From assembly GCA_020441225.1 (NCBI GenBank), contig JAGRMP010000043.1, forward strand, positions 1 to 5,365: DNA of 5,365 nucleotides, read 5' to 3'. Positions within the stretch are counted from its first letter, which is position 1, and every line of letters begins with the position of its first letter. The position numbers and the translations under genes are program-made. The DNA comes from Maritimibacter sp. (GTDB lineage: Bacteria; Pseudomonadota; Alphaproteobacteria; Rhodobacterales; Rhodobacteraceae). Positions 1-5,365 of the stretch are shown in pieces. The notes under the pieces were generated by a model that did no database searches, was not told the DNA's origin, and worked only from the letters and a program-made list of their open reading frames with translations.

Positions 1-416
1 TCCGCGAGATCGTCGAGGTTTCGGGTGCCAAGGTCGACATCAACGACGACGGCGTGATCAAGATCGCGAGCCCGAACGGCGATGCCATCCAGAAGGCATA
101 CGACATGATCTATTCCATCGTTGCCGAGCCCGAAGAAGGCCAGGTCTACAAGGGCAAGGTCGTGAAGATCGTCGATTTCGGCGCCTTCGTGAACTTCTTC
201 GGCAAGCGCGACGGGCTGGTGCACGTTTCGCAGATCGAGAACCGCCGCCTGAACCATCCCTCGGACGTGCTGAAGGAAGGCCAGGAGGTCTACGTCAAGC
301 TCTTGGGCTTCGACGACCGCGGCAAGGTGCGCCTCGCGATGAAGATGGTCGACCAGGCCACCGGCGAAGAGCTTCCGCCGGAACCCAAGAAGAAGAAGGG
401 CGACGACGACGAGTGA
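1..416 (+). CDS. pnp: Polynucleotide phosphorylase, C-terminal part (5' end outside window)
   Basis: This is the last 137 codons of PNPase, the 3'-to-5' exoribonuclease that phosphorolytically degrades RNA in the cytoplasm and joins the RNA degradosome. The frame is open from base 3 and has no start in the window. A GTG at 54 is inside the gene, because the frame continues upstream as [17 protein letters not shown], the end of the KH domain. The S1 domain follows, from about [18 protein letters not shown] through [12 protein letters not shown] to RLAMKMVD, which matches the E. coli PNPase S1 layout. The catalytic RNase PH domains lie outside the window. The protein ends in a lysine block and an acidic tail ([10 protein letters not shown]), a normal disordered end. 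A strong terminator starts 25 bases after the stop. I see no frameshift or truncation, and identification is secure from the KH/S1 order and wording. Confidence 0.95.
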   Translation, partial: REIVEVSGAKVDINDDGVIKIASPNGDAIQKAYDMIYSIVAEPEEGQVYKGKVVKIVDFGAFVNFFGKRDGLVHVSQIENRRLNHPSDVLKEGQEVYVKLLGFDDRGKVRLAMKMVDQATGEELPPEPKKKKGDDDE

Positions 417-440
417 TCGTCAGACGCTTTGAGCGATGCG

Positions 441-470
441 AAGCCCCGGGGGAGACCCCGGGGCTTTTTT
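441..470 (+). terminator. Intrinsic terminator of pnp
   Basis: A perfect 9-bp GC stem (443-451 pairs with 456-464) closes a GAGA loop, which is of the GNRA type. Two A-T pairs extend it at the base, and six T follow (465-470). It lies 25 bases after the pnp stop and should separate pnp from fic. Nearly the same sequence ends serA on the other strand (5199-5225). Confidence 0.93.
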
Positions 471-492
471 GTGGATCGAAATTTCCCGATTC

Positions 493-512
493 TGATACAC
501 AAGCCCGTTTGA
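493..512 (+). repeat. Split direct repeat, copy 1 (upstream of fic)
   Basis: First of three same-direction copies of a 20-base unit, TGATnnACAA-N5-TTTG, where all 12 named bases are kept in every copy. This copy matches copy 2 at 16 of 20 positions. Its first nine bases, TGATACACA, differ by one base from TGATCCACA. Confidence 0.6.
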
Positions 513-523
513 CAACCGGTTGT
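512..523. promoter_or_regulatory. 12-base perfect palindrome, candidate operator
   Basis: ACAACCGGTTGT is a perfect palindrome exactly filling the gap between repeat copies 1 and 2, sharing one base with each. It overlaps a consensus-like -35 hexamer TTGACA (509-514) for which I find no fitting -10. A dimeric DNA-binding protein is the likely reader. Its identity is not visible. Confidence 0.45.
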
Positions 524-542
524 GATCCACAAGTCAATTTGA
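523..542 (+). repeat. Split direct repeat, copy 2 (upstream of fic)
   Basis: Second copy of TGATnnACAA-N5-TTTG, starting 30 bases after copy 1. Its first nine bases are TGATCCACA, one mismatch from the E. coli DnaA box TTATCCACA. As I recall, it is the form called the G-box in the Caulobacter origin. A reverse-strand partial match, TGTGGATC, sits at 470-477. Confidence 0.6.
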
Positions 543-562
543 TTTTCATTTCTTCATGAAAG

Positions 563-582
563 TGATCGACAAAGACATTTGG
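563..582 (+). repeat. Split direct repeat, copy 3 (upstream of fic)
   Basis: Third copy of TGATnnACAA-N5-TTTG, starting 40 bases after copy 2 and matching it at 14 of 20 positions. Its right end overlaps the weak -35 candidate TTGGCG (579-584), so a protein bound here could block or assist fic transcription. Confidence 0.5.
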
Positions 583-608
583 CGTGCCTAAACTCCACTC
601 AAAATAGT
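579..608 (+). promoter_or_regulatory. Weak candidate promoter of fic
   Basis: TTGGCG (579-584) and AATAGT (603-608) each match the sigma-70 consensus at four of six positions, 18 bases apart, with the start codon 24 bases beyond. This is the best pair I found in an AT-rich leader, where chance matches are likely. Confidence 0.25.
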
Positions 609-631
609 TTCACCGTCAAAAAGACGAGAAA

Positions 632-1771
632 ATGAGTGACAAAAACACATACGATCTCTCCGAAGCCGTCGACTACCACTACGGGAAGTTCCCGCCGGAG
701 CATCTCGATCTCCAGGTCATCCTCGAACCGCTGACCGAGGCAACGGCATCGCTCGCGCGATACGACCAGATGCTGGGCAGCATGCTGAATTCGGAAATCC
801 TGCTTGCGCCGCTCAGGACCCGCGACGCTGTTGTATCGTCCCGGATGGAGGGCACGATTTCCACGATTGACGAGGTGATGCAATTGGAAGCGGCCGCGCA
901 ATCGGGCGATACAGACGCGCACCGGACCGCACGAAACGAGACGATAGAGGTGGCTCTCTATGCGCGCGCGCTGCGTCAGTCGCAACAAGCCCTAAGTGAA
1001 GGGCGCCCGATCTCCGAACACCTTCTGAGGAGCGCGCATCAGACACTCCTCGCCTTCGGACGTGGGGCATCGAAACACCCCGGATCCTACAAGACCGAGC
1101 AGAACTACGTCGGCGATCGCGGGACGCGGAGGGTCCGTATCATCCCGATCAATCCGCAGAGCCTGCCGGGCGGCATGGAGGCGTTGGTCGCCTACATCAA
1201 TTCGAACGACCAAGTTCCGCTCGTTCGCACGGCGCTTGCCCATGTCGAGTTTGAGGCGCTGCACCCATTCGAAGACGGCAACGGTCGGGTCGGGCGCATG
1301 CTCATCACCCTGATGCTGTGGAAGCTCGGGCTGATCAGTCAGCCGCATTTCTACGTCAGCGGCTACTTCGAACAGTACAAGGACGAATATGTCGAGCGTA
1401 TGCGGGCGGTCTCGGCCGAGGGAGACTGGACCGGATGGACGGTCTTTTTCCTGCGTGCGCTGAACGCGCAGGCGCTAGAAAACCTGTCCACCGCCGGAGA
1501 AATCCAGAGGCTCTACGACGTGATGCGCGAACGGTTTCGCGAAATCCTGCATTCGCAATGGTCGAACCATGCGCTGGATTTCGTCTTTGCCAATCCGTAT
1601 TTCCGCAACAACCTTTTCACCCGGGACAGCGGAATACCCGCGCCGACAGCGAACAGGTTCACGCGCCTCCTCGTCGATAACGATCTGCTTCGGACCATCA
1701 TCCCCGCTGCGGGCCGCCGACCGGCGATGTATGCATTCGAACCGTTGCTGGAGGTCGTCCGGGGCGATTAG
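632..1771 (+). CDS. Class II (self-inhibited) Fic-domain protein, probable protein adenylyltransferase
   Basis: Fic proteins usually transfer AMP from ATP to a hydroxyl side chain of a target protein. This 379-residue protein has an N-terminal Fic_N region (about 1-95), a Fic core (about 100-275) and a C-terminal winged helix (about 290-375). The catalytic motif is intact: HPFEDGNGRVGR at 211-222, with base H211 and phosphate-binding N217, R219 and R222. The target-binding flap is near 151-175 (GSYKTEQNYVG). The self-inhibiting motif [S/T]xxxE[G/N] is present as S69...E73-G74 before the core, so no separate antitoxin gene is expected, and none is seen. Length and domain order resemble Shewanella SoFic. 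The ATG at 632 keeps the whole Fic_N region. Its ribosome site is weak (GAG three bases upstream). GC is lower than in the neighbours, suggesting gene acquisition. The target is unknown, and other nucleotide or phosphate transfers occur in the family. Confidence 0.93.
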   Translation: MSDKNTYDLSEAVDYHYGKFPPEHLDLQVILEPLTEATASLARYDQMLGSMLNSEILLAPLRTRDAVVSSRMEGTISTIDEVMQLEAAAQSGDTDAHRTARNETIEVALYARALRQSQQALSEGRPISEHLLRSAHQTLLAFGRGASKHPGSYKTEQNYVGDRGTRRVRIIPINPQSLPGGMEALVAYINSNDQVPLVRTALAHVEFEALHPFEDGNGRVGRMLITLMLWKLGLISQPHFYVSGYFEQYKDEYVERMRAVSAEGDWTGWTVFFLRALNAQALENLSTAGEIQRLYDVMRERFREILHSQWSNHALDFVFANPYFRNNLFTRDSGIPAPTANRFTRLLVDNDLLRTIIPAAGRRPAMYAFEPLLEVVRGD

Positions 1772-1781
1772 CGGCCCCGCC

Positions 1782-2834
1782 TCAGATGATTTCGTCCTCG
1801 TCGAACAGCGGGTCGCCGTCGAGCTGTTCGGTTACCGCTTCGGCCCAGGCTTCGCCGTCGATGGTGGCGGGGATGCGGGCGATGTGGAACAGCGCGTCGC
1901 CCTCGTTGACCACCGGCAGGTTGGCGCGGCCGATGATGATGCCGGCCTGGCTCGCCTCGACCGGGCGTTCGACCTCGCCGAAGGGGTCGGAGACCACGCC
2001 GAGCAGCGCGCCTTCCTCGACATGGGCGCCGCGTTTCTGGAACGCGCGGAACAGCCCGCCGGCCGGGGCGCGTTCCCAGCGCGAGCTGTAGCAGACGAAG
2101 GGCGCGGTCCGGGTCCGGGGCACGCCGCGGGTCGAGATCATGCCCTGGGCGTGCATCACGCGCAGGATGCCCGCGACCCCGGTGCGCACGCCGGGTTCCT
2201 CGAAGCGCAGGCCCTCGCCCGCTTCGTAGACAATGGTGGTTACGCCGCTTTCGCGCGACGCGGCCCTGAGCGAGCCCTCGCGTTCGCGCGAGGTGAGGAT
2301 GACTGGCGCGCCGAAGGCGCGGGCCATGTCGAGCGCGGTCTTGTCGCCGGTCGTGACCCGGCACTGCGGCAGGTTGGTGCGCTGGACCGCGGCGGAATGC
2401 AGATCGATGCCGAAATCGGCGCGCTCGACGATCTCGGTCATGAACAGATGCGCGAGCCGGGCGGCGAGCGAGCCGCCGGGAGAGCCGGGGAAGGAGCGGT
2501 TCAGATCGCGCCGGTCGGGCAGGTAACGCGACTGGTTGAGGAAGCCGAAGGTGTTGACGATCGGCACCACCAGGAGCGTGCCGGAGATCCGGTCGAGGGC
2601 CGGTGTGCGCAGGAGCCGGCGGACAATCTCGACGCCGATCACCTCGTCGCCGTGGACCGCGGCGGAGACGAACATGACCGGTCCGGGTTTGCGCCCGTGG
2701 ATCACATGCATCGACATCGTCACCGGCGTGTGGTCGGAGAGCATGCTCACGGGCAGATCGACGGTCCCGCGGGCGCCCGCTAGGATGGTCGTCTTGCCGA
2801 CCTCGAAGGGGGGAGACGGTTTGCGGCGCGCCAT
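1782..2834 (-). CDS. Succinylglutamate desuccinylase/aspartoacylase-family M14 metallohydrolase
   Basis: This 350-residue cytoplasmic protein belongs to the AstE/ASPA branch of the M14 zinc carboxypeptidase fold, whose members cleave amide bonds next to acyl-amino acids. The zinc site reads H61-x-x-E64 (in AAVHGDE) and H146 (in GIDLHS). The conserved DLNRSFPG stretch is at 110-117, and E204 in VYEAGEG is the likely catalytic acid/base. Residues from about 245 on form the small beta-rich domain usual for the family. The ATG overlaps the rimK stop (TGATG), and an AAGGG sits nine bases upstream, so translation is probably coupled to RimK. It is the last gene of the operon, and its stop lies 10 bases from the fic stop. 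True AstE works in arginine breakdown, but no ast genes are nearby. The real substrate is unknown; a glutamylated protein or an N-acyl peptide is a reasonable guess from context. Confidence 0.9.
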   Translation of the reverse strand: MARRKPSPPFEVGKTTILAGARGTVDLPVSMLSDHTPVTMSMHVIHGRKPGPVMFVSAAVHGDEVIGVEIVRRLLRTPALDRISGTLLVVPIVNTFGFLNQSRYLPDRRDLNRSFPGSPGGSLAARLAHLFMTEIVERADFGIDLHSAAVQRTNLPQCRVTTGDKTALDMARAFGAPVILTSREREGSLRAASRESGVTTIVYEAGEGLRFEEPGVRTGVAGILRVMHAQGMISTRGVPRTRTAPFVCYSSRWERAPAGGLFRAFQKRGAHVEEGALLGVVSDPFGEVERPVEASQAGIIIGRANLPVVNEGDALFHIARIPATIDGEAWAEAVTEQLDGDPLFDEDEII

Positions 2835-3739
2835 CAGCCCTTGCCCTTGGTCCTTGTCTTGCCGGTCTTGGCGTTTTTCTCGAGAAACTCGATGATGCTG
2901 CCGGCGATATCCTTGCCGGTCGCGTTCTCGACCCCTTCGAGGCCGGGCGAGGAATTGACCTCCATGATCACCGCGCCGTGGTTGGAGCGCAGCATGTCGA
3001 CGCCGCAGACGTTGAGGCCCATGGACTTGGCGGCGCGCACGGCGGTGGAGCGCTCTTCGGGGGTCAGGCGCACCACCGAGGCCGAGCCGCCGCGGTGCAG
3101 GTTGGAGCGAAACTCGCCCTCGGCGCCGGAGCGTTTCATCGCCGCGACCACCTTGCCGCCGACCACGAGCGCGCGGATGTCGGTGCCGCCGGCCTCCTTG
3201 ATGAATTCCTGGACCAGGATGTTGACGCCGGCGCCGCGAAACGCCTCGATCACCGATTTGGCCGAGCGGTCGGTGTCGGCGAGCACCACGCCGATGCCCT
3301 GGGTGCCTTCGAGGAGCTTGACGACCAGGGGTGCGCCGCCGGCGAGCTTGAGCACCTCTTCGGTCTGTTTCGGCGAATAGGCGAAGGTGGTCACCGGCAG
3401 GCCGATGCCGTCGCGGGCGAGCAGCTGCATCGAGCGCAGCTTGTCGCGCGAGCGGCCGATGGCGACGCTTTCGTTGAGCGGGTAGACCCCCTGCATCTCG
3501 AACTGCCTGAGCACGGCCATGCCGTAGAAGGTGACCGAGGCGCCGATCCGGGGGATCACCGCGTCGTATTTCGGCAGTTTCTCGCCGTCGTAATAGATCT
3601 CGGGCCGGCGCGAGGCGATGTTCATGTAGCAATGCAGCGTCTTGATCATGTCGAGCGTATGCCCGCGCGCCTCGGCCGCTTCCTTGAGCCGCTTGTGCGA
3701 ATAGAGCGTGTGGTTCTGCGCCAGGAGGGCGATTTTCAT
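2834..3739 (-). CDS. rimK: RimK, ribosomal protein S6--L-glutamate ligase (ATP-grasp)
   Basis: RimK uses ATP to add glutamate residues to the C-terminus of ribosomal protein S6 and can also make short poly-glutamate. The 301-residue product closely follows E. coli RimK (300 residues) with no gaps that I can see over most of its length. Shared blocks include NESVAI (89-94), [12 protein letters not shown] (98-109), [19 protein letters not shown] (136-154), [11 protein letters not shown] (208-218) and [11 protein letters not shown] (259-269). ATP-contacting lysines K100 and K141 and magnesium ligands D248, E260 and N262 fall at the same numbers as in E. coli. The tail is lysine-rich ([11 protein letters not shown]). 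The start overlaps the upstream protease stop as ATGA, and AAAGGA lies eight bases before the ATG, supporting translational coupling. Whether S6 here carries the acceptor tail cannot be seen. Confidence 0.96.
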   Translation of the reverse strand: MKIALLAQNHTLYSHKRLKEAAEARGHTLDMIKTLHCYMNIASRRPEIYYDGEKLPKYDAVIPRIGASVTFYGMAVLRQFEMQGVYPLNESVAIGRSRDKLRSMQLLARDGIGLPVTTFAYSPKQTEEVLKLAGGAPLVVKLLEGTQGIGVVLADTDRSAKSVIEAFRGAGVNILVQEFIKEAGGTDIRALVVGGKVVAAMKRSGAEGEFRSNLHRGGSASVVRLTPEERSTAVRAAKSMGLNVCGVDMLRSNHGAVIMEVNSSPGLEGVENATGKDIAGSIIEFLEKNAKTGKTRTKGKG

Positions 3740-4230
3740 TTCGGGTGTCCTTTCGCGCCGTTCAGGCGCCGGATCAGATGGGATTTGCCCGGGTCGACCA
3801 GCACCCGGTGGCGGCGCAGAGCGGTGCGCCCGAGAATCAGCGGCAGGGTCATGTTGGTGCGGTCGGCAAGCGTGACCTCGATCTTCCAGTGCCGCCGGTT
3901 GAGCACCAATTTGGTTTCGATCACCATCCGCTCGTCGGGCTCGCCGGAGGTGTTTTTCACGTGTCGGCGGTCGATGAGCCGCGCGGTGCAGTCGGAGACA
4001 TGCAGCTTGCCGCCATGGGGCACGTGGAAGCGGACCCAATGCGCGCCGTCCTGCCAGTATTCCTCGATATCTTCCGCATGCAGCGCCGAGGTGCGCGCGC
4101 CGGTGTCGATCTTGGCCTCGACGGCGGGGATGCCCAGATCCGGCAGGCCGACGCATTCGCGCCAGCCGATGACGAGCGGCGCCTGGGGCGCGTGTTTGCG
4201 GGCGTTCTGTTGGGGTGCGATCCGTCCCAT
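3736..4230 (-). CDS. RimK-associated retropepsin-like protease (RimB-like, 'ATP-dependent zinc protease' family)
   Basis: This 164-residue protein belongs to the family long labelled putative ATP-dependent zinc protease (PF05618), called RimB in the Pseudomonas rimABK operon. The fold is that of half a retroviral aspartic protease. The catalytic loop [14 protein letters not shown] (39-52) carries D42-T43-G44, and the second family signature is [11 protein letters not shown] (129-139). The domain starts at [15 protein letters not shown], so residues 1-18 are a loose leader. I see no zinc-binding HExxH. Being single-lobed, it should act as a dimer. I chose the ATG at 4230. A GTG at 4284, directly after the upstream stop, would add 18 residues and cannot be excluded, since neither start has a clear ribosome site. 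The stop overlaps the rimK start (ATGA). In Pseudomonas this family modulates RimK action on S6; here that role is inferred from context. Confidence 0.88.
   Translation of the reverse strand: MGRIAPQQNARKHAPQAPLVIGWRECVGLPDLGIPAVEAKIDTGARTSALHAEDIEEYWQDGAHWVRFHVPHGGKLHVSDCTARLIDRRHVKNTSGEPDERMVIETKLVLNRRHWKIEVTLADRTNMTLPLILGRTALRRHRVLVDPGKSHLIRRLNGAKGHPK
3748..3753 (-). promoter_or_regulatory. Ribosome binding site of rimK
   Basis: AAAGGA on the minus strand lies eight bases before the ATG at 3739. It supports that start in place of the much longer open frame running upstream, which is a shadow of the protease and phosphatase genes. Confidence 0.75.
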
Positions 4231-4284
4231 CCCGGTATCCGTTGGCGTTGCCCGAGGTTCCCGCGGAATGCGGCGTAAGTCCAC

Positions 4285-5052
4285 CTATTTCGGCGATTTT
4301 CCGGGTTTCGGCACCTTCGGCGGCTTGACCCGTTCGCGGCCCCTGTCGGTGAGCTGCCAGACCTTGCGCCCCTCGATCACCACCGCGCTGATCGGCCGGC
4401 CGTAGCCTGCGCCGGTGTCGATGTTGAGCCGGTTGCCGTAATGGGTGACGGATTTGACCGGGGTGTGGCCATGGACCACCAGCTTGCCGTGATCGCGGGG
4501 GTCGTCGTGAAATTCGCGGCGGATCCACAACAGGTCGGTCTCGTCCTGGTCGGCGAGCGGCACGCCGGGGCGGATGCCGGCATGGACGAAGATCAGGCGT
4601 TCGGTCTCGTAGGACGTCGGCAGGCCGGCGAGGAAGGCGCGGTGCGCTTCGGGCACCGCCGCGCGGGCGCGCGCGTGGAGCTGGAAGATGCGTTCCCGCT
4701 TGCCGATCTCGACGCCGTAGGAAGCGAGCGCCTCGACCCCGCCGACGCCCTCGCTGAACCAGCTCCAGCCGACCAGCATGTAGGGATCGGTGTGCGGCTC
4801 GTCGTCGAGGAAATAGCGCATCAGCCGGTCGTGGTTGCCCTTGAGCGTAATCCACGGCTCGCCGCGTTCGGCACCATCGATGAGGAAGTCGATCACGCCG
4901 CGGGTGTCGGGGCCGCGGTCGCACAGATCGCCGAGATGGACGACCGCGGCCGTGTCGTCGCCGACCCGCTCACGGTCTTGCGCGATCAGCCGGTGCGCGC
5001 GGGCAAGCTCGGCGCTGTAGCCGTGAATATCGCCGATGGCGTAGATCCGCAT
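4285..5052 (-). CDS. PPP-type metallophosphoesterase (serine/threonine-phosphatase-like)
   Basis: This 255-residue cytoplasmic two-metal phosphoesterase has the full PPP motif set in order: GDIHG (7-11, metal ligands D8 and H10), GDLCDRG (41-47, D42 and R46), GNHD (72-75, N73 and H74), VHAGI (156-160, H157) and VHGHTP (193-198, H196). It resembles bacterial PrpA/ApaH-like phosphatases, so the substrate may be a phosphoprotein or a dinucleoside polyphosphate; sequence alone does not decide. The C-terminal tail is rich in Lys and Pro ([12 protein letters not shown]). The ATG at 5052 begins directly with [11 protein letters not shown], as usual in the family. A TTG at 5085 would only add a low-complexity leader. 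A purine-rich AGGAAAGGGG lies about a dozen bases upstream, slightly far. It is probably the first gene of the rimK operon: its stop is followed within 54 bases by the protease ATG, or immediately by an alternative GTG. Confidence 0.9.
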   Translation of the reverse strand: MRIYAIGDIHGYSAELARAHRLIAQDRERVGDDTAAVVHLGDLCDRGPDTRGVIDFLIDGAERGEPWITLKGNHDRLMRYFLDDEPHTDPYMLVGWSWFSEGVGGVEALASYGVEIGKRERIFQLHARARAAVPEAHRAFLAGLPTSYETERLIFVHAGIRPGVPLADQDETDLLWIRREFHDDPRDHGKLVVHGHTPVKSVTHYGNRLNIDTGAGYGRPISAVVIEGRKVWQLTDRGRERVKPPKVPKPGKSPK

Positions 5053-5198
5053 AGCTGTACCGGGCCCCTTTCCTGGCCGTCCCAAACCTCAAACGATCCG
5101 GACAGAATCGGATCTCGCGGTATTTCCGTAAAGGAATCAGACGTTTGCGAGACTCCCGGCGACCTCCGGCCGCGGTCCGGTCCGTTTCGCTCTAACGC

Positions 5199-5225
5199 AA
5201 AAGCCCCGGCGTCTCCACCGGGGCT
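5199..5225 (-). terminator. Intrinsic terminator of serA
   Basis: On the minus strand a GC-rich stem pairs 5202-5211 with 5216-5225 around a GAGA loop and is followed by a short T-run (TTTTGC). It lies about 20 bases after the serA stop. One internal pair is U-G where the pnp terminator has G-C; otherwise the 27-base cores are identical. Confidence 0.8.
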
Positions 5226-5237
5226 CAACCAAGTATT

Positions 5238-5246
5238 TGTGGATAA
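5238..5246 (-). promoter_or_regulatory. Perfect consensus DnaA box next to the serA stop
   Basis: Read on the minus strand, TTATCCACA follows the serA stop codon directly. It matches the strong E. coli DnaA box at all nine bases. It is a single site in a short spacer, so chance is possible. Confidence 0.35.
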
Positions 5247-5365
5247 TCACACTTCGAATTCGAGCGGCACCACGCTTTGGAACAGCTCGGTCTTGCGCAG
5301 CTCTTCGAGCACCGGCTCGGGCACCGGCGCGTCGACATAGAGCAGCGCGATGGCGTCGCCGCCCG
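5247..5365 (-). CDS. serA: D-3-phosphoglycerate dehydrogenase, C-terminal end (5' part outside window)
   Basis: Only the last 38 full codons are visible, reading GGDAIALLYVDAPVPEPVLEEL and on to PLEFEV before TGA. This is the end of an ACT domain, and its wording fits the C-terminus of SerA from Rhodobacteraceae. SerA oxidises 3-phosphoglycerate to 3-phosphohydroxypyruvate, the first step of serine synthesis, and the ACT domain usually senses serine. The NAD-binding and catalytic domains lie outside the window, so the name rests on this short tail. Another ACT-domain enzyme is possible. It reads in the same direction as the phosphatase/rimK operon but is separated from it by a terminator and about 190 bases, so it is probably a separate unit. 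Confidence 0.72.
   Translation of the reverse strand, partial: GGDAIALLYVDAPVPEPVLEELRKTELFQSVVPLEFEV

Noticed and set aside
509..543. TTGACA at 509-514 as the fic promoter -35
   Set aside because: The hexamer is consensus, but no acceptable -10 lies 16-18 bases downstream (AGTCAA at 17), and the site is inside the palindrome.
295..549. Small minus-strand open frames over the pnp end and its terminator
   Set aside because: They read through a terminator hairpin and opposite the S1 domain end, with no supporting start signal.
544..561. TTTCAT...ATGAAA inverted repeat in the fic leader
   Set aside because: Six-base arms in AT-rich DNA with a six-base gap are expected by chance, and there is no link to the stronger repeat array.
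1761..1778. Hairpin at the fic/hydrolase junction as a two-way terminator
   Set aside because: The stem is only five base pairs and no T-run follows on either strand.
1569..2783. Long plus-strand open frame of 404 codons running from inside fic through the hydrolase gene
   Set aside because: It is antisense to a gene with an intact M14 zinc site, has Ala/Gly/Arg/Asp-rich low-complexity content, and crosses the end of fic; it is a GC-driven shadow.
1782..3632. A 616-codon minus-strand frame suggesting an N-terminal extension of the M14 hydrolase
   Set aside because: The extra N-terminal part is a shadow of rimK (Arg/Pro-rich, no motif); the ATG at 2834 with AAGGG nine bases upstream is the natural start.
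2978..4405. Plus-strand open frame of 475 codons opposite rimK and the protease
   Set aside because: Composition is typical of antisense frames in high-GC DNA (His/Asp/Ala/Gly rich), it shows no motif I recognise, and the opposite strand holds clear rimK and protease genes.
2834..4924. One 696-codon minus-strand frame that could be read as a giant RimK fusion
   Set aside because: Only the last 301 codons resemble a protein; the rest is out-of-frame reading of the protease and phosphatase, and a good ribosome site precedes the RimK ATG at 3739.
5099..5138. Candidate promoter of the rimK operon on the minus strand (TTTACG, 17 bases, GATTCT)
   Set aside because: The two boxes match consensus at only four and three positions, no better than chance; the promoter must be in 5053-5200 but I cannot place it.
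4441..5340. Plus-strand open frame of 299 codons opposite the phosphatase and serA end
   Set aside because: It runs through the serA terminator and is antisense to all PPP phosphatase motifs, with no ribosome site or family resemblance of its own.

Overview
The window looks like chromosomal DNA from an alphaproteobacterium, most likely in or near the Rhodobacteraceae. The basis is the high GC of the core genes, the wording of the PNPase tail and SerA end, and the RimK gene neighbourhood. This placement is by family resemblance read by eye, not by a search.

Layout, left to right. (1) Positions 1-416 (+) hold the 3' end of pnp (KH and S1 RNA-binding domains), closed by a strong GC hairpin and T-run terminator (441-470). 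(2) Positions 471-631 are an AT-rich leader (about 39% GC over 481-660 by direct count). It carries three direct copies of a split 20-base repeat and a perfect 12-base palindrome. (3) Positions 632-1771 (+) encode a self-inhibited (class II) Fic-domain protein, probably an AMP-transferase, with a C-terminal winged helix. (4) Positions 1782-5052 (-) are a tightly packed four-gene operon. Read in its own direction it encodes a PPP-type metallophosphatase, a RimB-like retropepsin-fold protease, RimK (glutamate ligase for ribosomal protein S6) and an M14-type succinylglutamate desuccinylase/aspartoacylase-like hydrolase. The last three are joined by ATGA and TGATG overlaps. (5) Positions 5053-5246 are a spacer holding the terminator of the next gene, and the operon promoter must lie here. 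(6) Positions 5247-5365 (-) are the 3' end of serA (ACT domain).

How the parts fit. The minus-strand operon looks like a module for making and undoing glutamate addition: a ligase (RimK), its associated protease, a metallohydrolase of a family that removes acyl-amino acids, and a phosphatase. RimK is conserved at every ATP/Mg position I could compare with the E. coli protein. Fic is a separate unit lying tail to tail with this operon, only 10 bases between the stop codons. Its lower GC and AT-rich leader suggest it was inserted between pnp and the rimK operon. The most novel-looking non-coding signal is the repeat and palindrome array upstream of fic, whose repeat cores resemble alphaproteobacterial DnaA boxes. 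It may equally be an operator for the Fic winged helix or another regulator.
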